From the NCBI GenBank assembly GCA_029261405.1, contig JAJDBK010000040.1, positions 1 to 50,200 on the forward strand: a stretch of DNA of 50,200 nucleotides. Reading direction: 5' to 3'. Positions 35,202 through 43,766 of the stretch are shown one piece after another (position 1 is the stretch's first letter; each line of letters begins with the position of its first letter). This stretch comes from Nitrospinaceae bacterium (lineage in GTDB: Bacteria; Nitrospinota_A; UBA7883; JAJDBK01). Both the position numbers and the translations under genes were made by a program. The notes under the pieces were generated by a model. The model was not told the DNA's origin and did not search any database. It saw nothing but the letters and a program-made list of their open reading frames with translations.

Positions 35202-35855
35202 CTATCCGTGCCGTAACAGCCTGTCGGTCAGGCTAAGGGCGGTTTCGAACGCTTTTTCCGTCTCTTCTTCGGTCATGCCAGCTCCCCTCATCACTTTCAC
35301 AGCCATCTCACTATTCATAAGATCGCGCGGATGGTGGGAGTCTGTGTTAAAGATCATTCTGGCGCCTGTCTTTCTGGCCACAGACAGGACATGCCCGTTT
35401 GTAAATGAATGTCCGCCCCGTCCCGATATCTCGAGCGCCACACCGTTCTTTTCGGCCAGCTCCCCTTCTTTTTCTGTTATAAGACCGGGGTGCGCCAGTA
35501 TGTCTACACAGGCTGTAATAGCGGCCAGATTAGTTCCAGGGGCCACAGGCTCCACAACCGTCTCGCCGTGAACCAACACTATTTTCGCTCCGGCCTCCCT
35601 GCATTTTGTCACCAGGGCGCCTATATCCGCAGGCGGCGCATGTGTTATCTCAACTCCCGGAACGATCCGAACCGGGTATCCTTGCATCTTCTCGCAGAAC
35701 CGGCTTAACCGTTCCGCGACAAAATCGTAGTTGGACCAATCGACATGATCGGTCAGGCCGATAGCCCGCACTCCCGCAACTTCCGCCCTACGGACAAGTT
35801 CCGCCGGTACCAGTACGCCGTCGGAAAAGAGCGTGTGAGTATGAAGGTCGATCAA
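35202..35855 (-). CDS. PHP-domain phosphoesterase
   Basis: A 217-residue protein of the polymerase and histidinol phosphatase superfamily. The metal-binding blocks are in order: HTHTLFSDG (H5, H7), LTDHVDW, PGVEITH, LVHGE, ILAHPG and NTDSHHP, so an active trinuclear site is likely. It may hydrolyse a small phosphate ester, for example nucleoside 3',5'-bisphosphate or histidinol phosphate; the substrate cannot be told. It heads the minus-strand run down to mtnA. Confidence 0.85.
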   Translation of the reverse strand: MIDLHTHTLFSDGVLVPAELVRRAEVAGVRAIGLTDHVDWSNYDFVAERLSRFCEKMQGYPVRIVPGVEITHAPPADIGALVTKCREAGAKIVLVHGETVVEPVAPGTNLAAITACVDILAHPGLITEKEGELAEKNGVALEISGRGGHSFTNGHVLSVARKTGARMIFNTDSHHPRDLMNSEMAVKVMRGAGMTEEETEKAFETALSLTDRLLRHG

Positions 35856-35982
35856 AGTTGAGCCAATCTATATTATTGTGCCATTTTGCAACGTATGAGA
35901 ATATACCTAAGTCGGACGTATCACAACCTGTTAATCGGCGTTGGAATTAAACCCTCAAAAGCCAAACCGCAGAAAATTAACC

Positions 35983-38238
35983 ATGCAGGGAACCTCCTTT
36001 TGGTCCAAACCGTACAAAACAGCCTTATCGTTGTTCATCGCCTCCTCTGCAATTTTTGGAGCGAAACTACTGTTTCACCGGGAGTTTTCGCCCCTTGATA
36101 TAGATTACGGCGCAACGAGCGCAAAAATCGCTCTTTTTCTTCAGGCGGTGATCGCTATTCCGTTCTTCTTCGGACTGGTCGGGTTTTTGGCTCTCGCTCT
36201 GGCTTGTGGAGTCGAGTCGATTCCGGCTCTTGAAGGACGAAAAAACAGGTTGTGGCTGATCCTTGCCGGTCTGGCTTCCCTCTTTTCCTTAACACCTTTA
36301 GTGGGAATGACCGCCGAATCGACTCCCGTACTCGTCTTGATCGTCACCCCTCTGCTCGCAACTCTTCTGATCGCTCTTTTCTCGTTACGGCTCTCTTACG
36401 ACAGGAGCGCCGATATAATCGGAGTAGCTGTGGCCGCTTTCTTCACTTACAAGGTCGCAACCCTCCTGGCAAGCTCCGGTGTCAGCGCCGCATTCCCTGT
36501 CACATGGGAATTCCTTCATGATCGACCGGTAGCGATTGTGGCGTTTGTTCTCGGATTGCTCGCAAGTTTTACACTTTTGTTTCTCGTTACGCGATTTTCC
36601 ATTAAACCTCCCGACCTTGACCGGATAACCGCCACCTTGGCCGGGCTACTCCTTTCCGGCGTATCGATCTGGCTCTTTTTCGTGCTGACAACCATGCTCG
36701 AAAGGCTCTTTGCGTTCAGCGCCCTTATCGGGTTTCGGAGTGGAGTGGAGGTTCTGGCGTTATTCATGTTTACAGCGGTTGTGAGGTATGGAGTTGAAAA
36801 ACAAGGTTTAAACAAACAGGCGGCGTTGATATCGACGGGCCTCGCGTGCGCTGTGGCCATCGGGGTTTTACTTTGGCCGGTGACTGCAAAAAACTCCACC
36901 TACAACTCCGGGACGCTTCTTGAAAAATCGGCCAGAAACGTAATTGCGGATCTCTTCGACAGCGATGGGGACAACGCTTCGACCATTCTTGGGGAGGACG
37001 ACTGTGACGACTCGAATTTCGGCGTCAGACCGGGCAGGTCCGATATTCCGGGAAACGGTGTTGATGAAAACTGCCTGGCAGGTGACCTTGAAACACCCGA
37101 CAGAGCGAAACCTGTCTGGCGATACGAAGGTGTCTCGGAACCGCGAAAGATAATCGTTGTCTCTGTAGACACCCTCCGTTCCGATATGGTCTTTTCTGAC
37201 AAACCGGTGATGCAAAATCTCGCCGCTTTCGCCAACAAACACGCCGGATTCTCCAACGCCTACGCCCTCGGAGCGGCGACCGCCATAAGTATGCTGAATC
37301 TTTTCCATCCTGAGAGTGTCAATCCCCGCGCCGCCATGCGTAACAGAAACCTTCTAAGCTACCTTGATGAAGCGGGATACCAGTCAAACTGTTTTATTCC
37401 GTCTCTGCGTCAACTCTCCCCGATGATTACAGAAACCATCTATAAACGGTGTAACCGGATAGAGTTTTTTTACGGCGATGATGTTGCCCATATTCCGCCG
37501 GGTGAAAAAGTCCTTAAACGGGTATCCACTTTTCTTAAAACCGCTCCTGACAAGACTTTCGCATGGATCCTGCTCGACGATATTCACGACTACTATATAC
37601 ACCGGGATGGAGAGGGGTACCATTCCCGCTTTCTTTTTGATGGGGTAGCACACCTTTTGACCATAAAAGGGTTGAGCGATTACCTTTACGCCAAATATAT
37701 TGACCGGGCTCGTTATCTCGACACGACGCTCGACCGCTATCTGCTTATCCCGCTCGATAACGACCCATCCCTGAAGAATGCGCTATTCATCCTCATGTCG
37801 GATCATGGAGAGGAGTTCTACGAACATGGAGGTGTTTTTCATGGCGGTACGGTTTTCGAGGAGGCGCTGAAAGTTCCCCTGCTCTTAAAGGACGGTAATG
37901 GAGGAGGCGTTTTCGATCACCCGGTACACATGGGTGACGCTACCCGCACTATTATGGAGACCATCGGTTTTGTCCGGGAACCGGGTCCGTCCATCAACTT
38001 GCGAACACCCTACGATAAAAACCGCCCTTTGGTCCATTTCATGGGGAACACCGGCGATTTTGTCATCCGGCTTGGCGGATACAAAGCGATAGTGAACTAT
38101 TTCACCAACGCCACCCTACTTTTCGATCTTGCCGAAGACCCTGACGAGCTAACAGATATCAGCTCGACTCAACCTGAGATAACAGCGAAAATAAAGCGAA
38201 TTCTTGATAAAGAAGCGCGAGTCATCATAAAGAAATGA
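35983..38238 (+). CDS. Membrane sulfatase-fold protein with MopE-type metal motif (first paralog)
   Basis: A 751-residue protein from ATG 35983 (TTG 35941 would add 14 residues). About eight membrane segments (~20-300) are followed by a short calcium/metal-binding-like stretch (~326-368: FDSDGDN, EDDCDDSNFGVRPG, NGVDENCLAGD) and an alkaline-phosphatase-superfamily domain (~385-750: VVSVDTLRSDMV, NAYALGAAT, LMSDHGEEFYEHGG). No CxPxR formylglycine motif is present; the aligned position holds Thr, as in LtaS/EptA-type phosphotransferases. It probably acts on an envelope substrate on the outer side of the inner membrane. A full paralog lies at 41353. The protein order suggests a locus with the pilins between. 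Confidence 0.85.
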   Translation: MQGTSFWSKPYKTALSLFIASSAIFGAKLLFHREFSPLDIDYGATSAKIALFLQAVIAIPFFFGLVGFLALALACGVESIPALEGRKNRLWLILAGLASLFSLTPLVGMTAESTPVLVLIVTPLLATLLIALFSLRLSYDRSADIIGVAVAAFFTYKVATLLASSGVSAAFPVTWEFLHDRPVAIVAFVLGLLASFTLLFLVTRFSIKPPDLDRITATLAGLLLSGVSIWLFFVLTTMLERLFAFSALIGFRSGVEVLALFMFTAVVRYGVEKQGLNKQAALISTGLACAVAIGVLLWPVTAKNSTYNSGTLLEKSARNVIADLFDSDGDNASTILGEDDCDDSNFGVRPGRSDIPGNGVDENCLAGDLETPDRAKPVWRYEGVSEPRKIIVVSVDTLRSDMVFSDKPVMQNLAAFANKHAGFSNAYALGAATAISMLNLFHPESVNPRAAMRNRNLLSYLDEAGYQSNCFIPSLRQLSPMITETIYKRCNRIEFFYGDDVAHIPPGEKVLKRVSTFLKTAPDKTFAWILLDDIHDYYIHRDGEGYHSRFLFDGVAHLLTIKGLSDYLYAKYIDRARYLDTTLDRYLLIPLDNDPSLKNALFILMSDHGEEFYEHGGVFHGGTVFEEALKVPLLLKDGNGGGVFDHPVHMGDATRTIMETIGFVREPGPSINLRTPYDKNRPLVHFMGNTGDFVIRLGGYKAIVNYFTNATLLFDLAEDPDELTDISSTQPEITAKIKRILDKEARVIIKK

Positions 38239-38299
38239 CCTCTATTCGACATATGTAATGTCAGTTAAAACAATGTGTTAGTGGTAGCGCGTAGTGCGG

Positions 38300-38339
38300 T
38301 TGACAAGAATTGACACTGTTGGTTTCGGTTGGAAGTAAT
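38300..38339 (+). promoter_or_regulatory. Candidate sigma-70 promoter region upstream of prepilin 1
   Basis: Two TTGACA boxes sit at 38300-38305 and 38310-38315; AGTAAT at 38334-38339 is an imperfect -10 for the second (18-base spacer). The 418-bp gap 38239-38656 holds no convincing gene; these boxes, the sigma-54-like site and the GGAGGAA ribosome site are all I can see in it. Confidence 0.35.
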
Positions 38340-38542
38340 AGCAACTGGTTGATATTACTGCGCTTTATCCATTTCTACCCTCCCTGCCGGGGGGCGGGTT
38401 ACATTTTTTGTCACTGTGCCGATTGAATAAATGATAAAAAATGGCGGAATTTGGAGACCGGCTTTCTGTCTGAGACCGGTGTTTTATCATAAGGGTAGTA
38501 TAAACAGGTATATGCAGTCTTGTTTTGAATGTGTGTAGTGTT

Positions 38543-38559
38543 TTGGCGCCATCCTTGTA
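38543..38559 (+). promoter_or_regulatory. Sigma-54-like promoter ahead of prepilin 1
   Basis: TTGGCGCCATCCTTGTA keeps the GG at -24 and ten-base spacing but has GT instead of GC at -12. The site lies 98 bases before the prepilin start. Sigma-54 control of pilA is common in deltaproteobacteria. Confidence 0.45.
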
Positions 38560-38656
38560 ACAGTTAAAAAGGACAGGGAGAGGCTGGCCAATAACTAAAC
38601 GGTTCAACCAAACCATTATTTATACTTATTATTATCGACATTCGGAGGAATCAGTC

Positions 38657-39049
38657 ATGTTACGTGCAATCAACGAACAGAAGAACAAAGACGGTTTTAC
38701 GCTGGTAGAGCTTTTAATCGTCGTCGCCATTATCGGCATCCTGGCGGCTATCGCCATTCCACAGTTTGCGGCTTACCGCGCCCGCGCCTACTGCGCCTCC
38801 TCCGAGTCTGATCTTGCGAACCTGGCTATAGCTGAAGAAGCCTATTTCGCTGACAACGATGTCTACACCACCGACACCACTGCGGCGGCCATCGCCAACT
38901 CGTGGAGCGCCACCACCAACGATGTCGTAACCGTGACCGGCGGCGACACTGCCGGTTTCACAGCCACAGCCGCTCATCCGAACTGTGTTGACGCCGCTGG
39001 CGCAAACGTAACATACACATGGGATTCCACAGCTGGCGGACTGCAGTAA
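38657..39049 (+). CDS. Type IV prepilin 1 (PilA-like)
   Basis: A 130-residue prepilin with a 13-residue leader ending in Gly, cleaved before F14 (DG|FTLVELLIVVAIIG), and Glu at mature position 5. The mature 117-residue pilin has a short globular part with one Cys in the helix (C33 mature) and one near the C-terminus, possibly a disulfide, and ends in TYTWDSTAGGLQ. The N-terminal 57 mature residues place aromatics at 1, 24, 27, 32, 51 and 57, the same positions as Geobacter sulfurreducens PilA. The ribosome site GGAGGAA is strong. A terminator follows, so it can be expressed alone at high level. Pseudopilin is an alternative but sequence and size fit a major pilin. Confidence 0.93.
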   Translation: MLRAINEQKNKDGFTLVELLIVVAIIGILAAIAIPQFAAYRARAYCASSESDLANLAIAEEAYFADNDVYTTDTTAAAIANSWSATTNDVVTVTGGDTAGFTATAAHPNCVDAAGANVTYTWDSTAGGLQ

Positions 39050-39081
39050 ACGCTACAGTCTGACTGGATAGTATGACTCCT

Positions 39082-39118
39082 GGCGTGGCGCTCATCAAAC
39101 GGGCGCCACGCCTTTTTT
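39082..39118 (+). terminator. Terminator between the two prepilin genes
   Basis: GGCGTGGCGC (39082-39091) pairs with GCGCCACGCC (39103-39112) and is followed by TTTTTT. It would uncouple prepilin 1 from the downstream genes, which then depend on read-through or a promoter within 33 bases. Confidence 0.9.
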
Positions 39119-39151
39119 AATCGGCGGTTTGTTAGCTTGGGAGATGCGGAA

Positions 39152-39538
39152 ATGTTGGACCGGAAAGGCTACAAGGAAGACGGCTTTACATTGGTGGAGC
39201 TTTTAATCGTGGTGGCCATAATCGGTATTCTGGCGGCTATCGCAGTTCCTCAATTCGCAAACTACAGGGCAAGAGCCTACTGTTCGGCCGCAGAGTCAGA
39301 CCTTATCAACCTGGTAATCTCCCAGGAGGGGCACTACTCCGATAACGATGTCTATACGACCGACCTTACCGCCGCCTCCATCGCCAACACCTGGAATGCG
39401 TCAAACGGTGTGACGGTTGTGGTTACAGGAGCCGACACCCAAGGATTTACCGCAACCGCAAACCATCCGAACTGTCAGGACCAGACAGGAGCCAACATTA
39501 CATACACCTGGGACTCACAGGCTGGCGGTTTGCAATAG
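39152..39538 (+). CDS. Type IV prepilin 2 (PilA-like paralog)
   Basis: A 128-residue prepilin from ATG 39152, which has GGGAG eight bases upstream; a TTG at 39137 is possible but worse. The leader ends DG|FTLVELL with Glu5. It is clearly a duplicate of prepilin 1: the same N-terminal helix, Cys33, the YTTD(L/T)TAA block, ATANHPNC and the shared ending TYTWDSQAGGLQ. Differences are concentrated in the middle (SQEGHYSDND). Tyr replaces Phe at mature position 51. It may be a minor or alternative subunit. It overlaps no coding frame of the next gene if that gene starts at 39543. Confidence 0.92.
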   Translation: MLDRKGYKEDGFTLVELLIVVAIIGILAAIAVPQFANYRARAYCSAAESDLINLVISQEGHYSDNDVYTTDLTAASIANTWNASNGVTVVVTGADTQGFTATANHPNCQDQTGANITYTWDSQAGGLQ

Positions 39539-39542
39539 TCGC

Positions 39543-41351
39543 TTGATTTGCGGAAATAGCGGCCTGAAAGATTTCTGGCTTGCGCCTGCTCTTCTTCTAC
39601 CGGTTTGCATAACCGCCTATTTGAACTCTCTTGATGTTCCGTTCCAGTTCGACGACCAGATATTCATTGTCGTAAATGGCGCTATTCATGACGCATTCAA
39701 TCTCTCCTCCATCTGGTCTTTCAACCCGGCCCGGTTCCTGACTTTTTTCACCCTTGCAATCAACTGGGGGGCTGGAGGGCTTGATGTCACCTGGTACCAC
39801 ATTTTCAATATCACGGTTCATTTCATAAACTCTCTTCTGGTCTTTGGACTGGCGAAGATCCTTTCCCGATCAGAAGTGGCGCCGTTTCCGCTGGCCTCAG
39901 GCCTGAAAAGACTCTTTCCATATACCGTGGCTTTGCTCTTTGTCTCTCATCCGATTCAGACCCAGGCGGTGACATATATCTGGCAACGCAACACCTCCAT
40001 AGCCACACTCTTCTATCTTCTCTCGTTATACTTCTACCTGAAATCGGCTATGACCGAAGGTGAGAAACCGGAAGCGGCGCACAGTTATTTTGCAAGCTCA
40101 GTGGTGGTGGCCTGCCTTGCCATGTTCACAAAGCAGATATGCGTGACATTGCCGGTGGCGATCCTCATCGCTGACTGGTTTTTCGTGAGCGGTTCATTTG
40201 CAAAACTTAAAGAACGGGTTGTCAGGCTTTCGGCTTTCCTCCCCGCCCTTCTTATAGTTCCCATTGTGACGGTTTTGGGAGGGAGCCTGGAGCTTGCCCA
40301 TATAGATTCCGCCAGAGAGGTTCTTTCTCCACAAATCTATCTGCTGACACAGCTTAACGTACTGCTTCTTTATCTCGGTTTGCTCTTTTATCCAGTGGGA
40401 CAGAACCTCGATTACGATTTCCCCGTATCGGCTCTGCTCGCAGATTCCGCATTGTCGCTCATCATTCTGCTGATCCTGCTCTGGCTGGCCATCTGGATGT
40501 TCCAGAGGAACCGGATGGTTTCGTTCGGCATCCTCTTCTTTTTCCTGGCTATAAGCGTCGAGTCTTCGCTTCTTCCGCTGGAGGATCTTGTGTTCGAACA
40601 CAGGGTATATCTGCCTTCGGTCGGTTTCTTTCTGGCGATTACATCGATCACATTCGCTTTTGCGGAAAGATACATGAAGAGCGGCCTTAAGACAGGTCTG
40701 CTGATTGTCGTTACCGCGTCGCTAACCCTCGCCCTGACATCTATGACCATCGAGCGAAACGAAGTGTGGAGAAGCAAAGAGAGCTTGTGGAGGGATGTGA
40801 CAGAAAAATCTCCAAACAAGGCCAGAGGTTATAAAAATCTGGCCAGCGTCTACCTCGACCAGAAAAAATGGGATCTGGCCCACAAGAATTTTATCGAAGC
40901 GTTGCGAAGAGACGGGGAGGACACTGTTGTTCATTACGCGCTCGGTTACCTTGCAAGCAGACGCTCCGACTTTGACGAGGCGGAAAAACGGTATCAGGAC
41001 GCCATTAAACTGGAACCCCTTTACCCGGAACCGCATATGGCTTTGGCGGGGTTATATCTACGCCAGAAGAGATACAAACCGGCCCGGAAACATTTCTATC
41101 TCGTCATGAGGCTCGATCCGGATAAATTTCCGGACGCGCGGTTTTACCATGTCGAGTCGCTGGCGGTGGACGGGAAAACCAAAGAGGCTATTGACGCGCT
41201 CGAATCGGCCCTGAAACAAAAGATAAACAGGAACTCGGCCTTCACCTATGGAAAACTGTATAAAAACCTGGGGCTACTCTACAAGGAAGTCGGGGATGAG
41301 ACGAAAGCTGGAATCAATTTCATGAAAGCTGAAAAGATGGGAGACAGGTGA
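39543..41351 (+). CDS. GT-C type glycosyltransferase-like membrane protein with C-terminal TPRs
   Basis: A 602-residue protein, start uncertain: TTG 39543 is the first plausible start after prepilin 2 and has no strong ribosome site. About eleven membrane segments fill residues ~10-400. The first periplasmic loop has the acidic FDD motif (36-38), then RFLTFFTLAINW and WYHIFNITVHFINSLLV, as in GT-C/TMTC-type transferases that use lipid-linked sugars. Residues ~430-600 form four or so TPRs. It lies five bases after a pilin gene and one base before a sulfatase-fold protein, so modification of pilin or another surface polymer is plausible; no donor or acceptor is known. Confidence 0.8.
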   Translation: MICGNSGLKDFWLAPALLLPVCITAYLNSLDVPFQFDDQIFIVVNGAIHDAFNLSSIWSFNPARFLTFFTLAINWGAGGLDVTWYHIFNITVHFINSLLVFGLAKILSRSEVAPFPLASGLKRLFPYTVALLFVSHPIQTQAVTYIWQRNTSIATLFYLLSLYFYLKSAMTEGEKPEAAHSYFASSVVVACLAMFTKQICVTLPVAILIADWFFVSGSFAKLKERVVRLSAFLPALLIVPIVTVLGGSLELAHIDSAREVLSPQIYLLTQLNVLLLYLGLLFYPVGQNLDYDFPVSALLADSALSLIILLILLWLAIWMFQRNRMVSFGILFFFLAISVESSLLPLEDLVFEHRVYLPSVGFFLAITSITFAFAERYMKSGLKTGLLIVVTASLTLALTSMTIERNEVWRSKESLWRDVTEKSPNKARGYKNLASVYLDQKKWDLAHKNFIEALRRDGEDTVVHYALGYLASRRSDFDEAEKRYQDAIKLEPLYPEPHMALAGLYLRQKRYKPARKHFYLVMRLDPDKFPDARFYHVESLAVDGKTKEAIDALESALKQKINRNSAFTYGKLYKNLGLLYKEVGDETKAGINFMKAEKMGDR

Positions 41352-41352
41352 C

Positions 41353-43605
41353 TTGAACAAAACACCAGGCCCGGCGCGCCGGGATGGGTACCTCCTTGAA
41401 CTTGCCTTGACCGGAGTTTTTGGCGGCGCAGTGGTTGGATTGATGGAGCTTGCCATCGGATTGCGTCCGGCGCCATGGCCCGGTTTGCAGACTGTATTGG
41501 TAGCGTTCGGACTGTCGGCAAGCCTACTGGCTCTATACGGTCTGATTGTAGCCGTAACAATATCCCTGATGGCCAAGGCGGTCTGTTCGAAAAAACCTTT
41601 CCATCTCAAGATCGGCGTGATTTTTCTTGGCGCAGTATTGGTTGCGGTTCGGTACGAGTTTTCGCAAACGCTTGCACTGGTTGTCTGCGCTACGTTGATC
41701 GTCTGGATCGTATGGCGCCTCGGCTCCCGTCCGGCCCTGATGGCGTTTATTCTTTGGTGTTTGCTATTTCTGGCGTTAAAACCGTTCTTTTCCGGGCTTG
41801 CGATGGAGCTTGTTTTTACCGACTGGCAGGTTCTTTTCATCATGGTTGCGGCAATGGCCGGAACGTATCTGCTCTTCTTCGCTCTTGCTATCGGATGGAT
41901 GGAAGAGCCGCTTACAGGTTTCCCTGCGTTCGTGTCAGTTCTGTTGGCGCTTGTCGCCGGGTTGGCTTTGGCGGTTGCAAGCTCCCTTTTCCTTATCAGG
42001 TTGTGGGGGTTTAACACCATGGGGTATCTGCAGTTTGTGGTGTTGACACTCTGGATCGGAATCATCGGGCCACCGGTGCGAATGCTTGTCGTGGCCCGGT
42101 TTCGCGAAGCCAGTTCGATTCTCCTCCTGTCGCTTGTGGCGGTTATAGCGTTTGTCTCTTTGGCCAGCAAGGATTCGGTCAACCTCGTAACCAAAAGAGC
42201 GCCCAACGGTGGGGCCGCCGTTTCGCTTATGGCCATGACTTTCGACTTCGACCGGGACGGTTACAGCTCCCTATTCGGTTTTGGCGACTGCGACGATAAC
42301 AACAGTAACATTAACCCCGGCGCTATCGATTGGCCGAAAAACGGTGTGGACGAAAACTGTATCGGCGGAGACCTTCAAACCCTTAAACACAACTACTTTA
42401 CCTTGCCGGTTGATGTCATAAAACCACCGCGGGAAAAGGGACGGAAAGGGAAGGTGGTAGTCTTTGTGGTGGTCGATACATTGCGGGCCGATATGGTATC
42501 GACCGAACAGGCGCCGGTCTTGTCAGCCATAGGCAAAGAATCGCTCCGCTTCAGCAACGCATACGCCCAGGCCAACAACACCCTCGAATCGACACCCTAC
42601 TTTTTCCAGATCGGGTTTAGAAACCTGCCGCTGTTCAACTCGAACTGGATGCTGGTCAAAGCCTTACGGGCTGGCGGCGTAAAATCCGCCGGAGTTTTTC
42701 AGGCCAGCGTGAAGGAGTGGTGGGGCGCCGCCGGATTCGGAGGGAAAGCTTTTGATTTCGACGTAATCCACAGGCCGGATGAATCGGTCAGGAATTTTAC
42801 GTTAACCCAGGTGTCGGAAAAGGCTGTTGAGACACTTTCCGGTTATAAAGAGGGTGAGGACCTTTTTCTCTTTGTACATTTCGAGGCGCTCCACGATTCG
42901 TTTACCCAGGTCATGGAAGGGGAGCGGATAACAGGGGAGGGTCTTAACATCAGCGAAGTTGCGAGGATGTGGGATATCGACGGTGTGGTGTCGGCCATGC
43001 GGAGACGGTATCTGGACGTGCTAGCCGGTATCGACAAGGCTATGGCGCCGCTGGTCGGGAAGGTTCACGAACTCAAAGATAAAGCGGACCTGTTATTCAT
43101 AATCTCATCTGATCATGGCGAGGAGTTTTATGAACATGGCGGCCTGTTCCATATGGGGGCGCTTTACGACGAAACAACGAAAGTTCCACTCTTTATAAGT
43201 GGTACCGGAATAGAACCGGGGGAGGAATCCACTCCGGTGGGACTCTACCGGATACCCGATACGATTCTTGACTTTTTTGGTTTTGAAGGGAGACGGGTAA
43301 CAGCCTTGGACCTGCTAAACAGACCGGTAGGCGATTACGAAGTCTTCTCTCATTTCAGCTGGCGCGACAAACAGAACCGGCGGGTCTACATGCTTGTGGA
43401 TAAAGGTTTCAAACTGATCGTGAACCTCGCCGAAGGAAAACGGGAGTTTTACAATCTGACAGACGACCCGGCGGAACAGAACAACCTGTCGGGAGACCCG
43501 AAGGTTACTGAAGTGGAGAACCGGCTTTTGGAGAAGATTGACAGTACCCTTTTCTACATGAACTACGGCGACTACACATTGGCAAATATGAGAAAGCGGA
43601 AGTAG
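41353..43605 (+). CDS. Membrane sulfatase-fold protein with MopE-type metal motif (second paralog)
   Basis: A 750-residue protein from TTG 41353 with GGAGACAGG in front; the previous stop is one base away. About eight membrane segments (~15-275) precede the metal-binding-like stretch FDFDRDGY (297-304), GDCDDNNSNINPGA (311-324) and NGVDENCIGGD (330-340), then the alkaline-phosphatase-superfamily domain (~367-745: VVVDTLRADMV, SNAYAQANNT, SSDHGEEFYEHGG). As in its paralog at 35983 there is no CxPxR; Thr stands at the likely nucleophile position. The C-terminal ~100 residues include the usual FYNLTDDPAEQNNLS tail seen in sulfatase-type enzymes. Substrate unknown. Confidence 0.87.
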   Translation: MNKTPGPARRDGYLLELALTGVFGGAVVGLMELAIGLRPAPWPGLQTVLVAFGLSASLLALYGLIVAVTISLMAKAVCSKKPFHLKIGVIFLGAVLVAVRYEFSQTLALVVCATLIVWIVWRLGSRPALMAFILWCLLFLALKPFFSGLAMELVFTDWQVLFIMVAAMAGTYLLFFALAIGWMEEPLTGFPAFVSVLLALVAGLALAVASSLFLIRLWGFNTMGYLQFVVLTLWIGIIGPPVRMLVVARFREASSILLLSLVAVIAFVSLASKDSVNLVTKRAPNGGAAVSLMAMTFDFDRDGYSSLFGFGDCDDNNSNINPGAIDWPKNGVDENCIGGDLQTLKHNYFTLPVDVIKPPREKGRKGKVVVFVVVDTLRADMVSTEQAPVLSAIGKESLRFSNAYAQANNTLESTPYFFQIGFRNLPLFNSNWMLVKALRAGGVKSAGVFQASVKEWWGAAGFGGKAFDFDVIHRPDESVRNFTLTQVSEKAVETLSGYKEGEDLFLFVHFEALHDSFTQVMEGERITGEGLNISEVARMWDIDGVVSAMRRRYLDVLAGIDKAMAPLVGKVHELKDKADLLFIISSDHGEEFYEHGGLFHMGALYDETTKVPLFISGTGIEPGEESTPVGLYRIPDTILDFFGFEGRRVTALDLLNRPVGDYEVFSHFSWRDKQNRRVYMLVDKGFKLIVNLAEGKREFYNLTDDPAEQNNLSGDPKVTEVENRLLEKIDSTLFYMNYGDYTLANMRKRK

Positions 43606-43682
43606 CGGCGCCTTTGCCACTTCTTAACCGTCAAGAAAAGACCGGAGGCAGGTGGCTCCGCCGCCCCCCGGAGCAGATGTAA

Positions 43683-43766
43683 ACAGACTCCCGAATCCTA
43701 GCGAAGCGAAACAGGCTGTGGCCCAGCCACTCTTAGCGTTAGCGTAACTGGCTGTGGCCCAGCCAC
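43683..43766. repeat. Degenerate repeat: two 17-bp palindromes and a MITE-end fragment
   Basis: GGCTGTGGCCCAGCCAC occurs at 43714-43730 and again at 43750-43766. ACAGACTCC at 43683 resembles part of the end of the MITE-like copies. The second palindrome lies inside the dinB coding sequence. Confidence 0.65.

Noticed and set aside
35900-35925. CCTAAGTCGGACG resembling the MITE end
   Set aside because: Only a partial match with one base changed in the core and no partner end; likely chance.
38365-38616. 83-codon minus-strand frame in the gap before prepilin 1
   Set aside because: No ribosome site, covers the likely promoter and sigma-54 site, and the product has no pattern of a real protein.
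41274-42236. Minus-strand frame of 320 codons opposite the second sulfatase-fold gene
   Set aside because: The product is low-complexity (Thr/Arg/Ala/Ile) and lies across membrane-helix codons of a recognisable gene; a third-position shadow.
35983-43605. Calling the two sulfatase-fold proteins true arylsulfatases
   Set aside because: The CxPxR (or SxPxR) formylglycine motif is absent and Thr occupies the likely nucleophile position.
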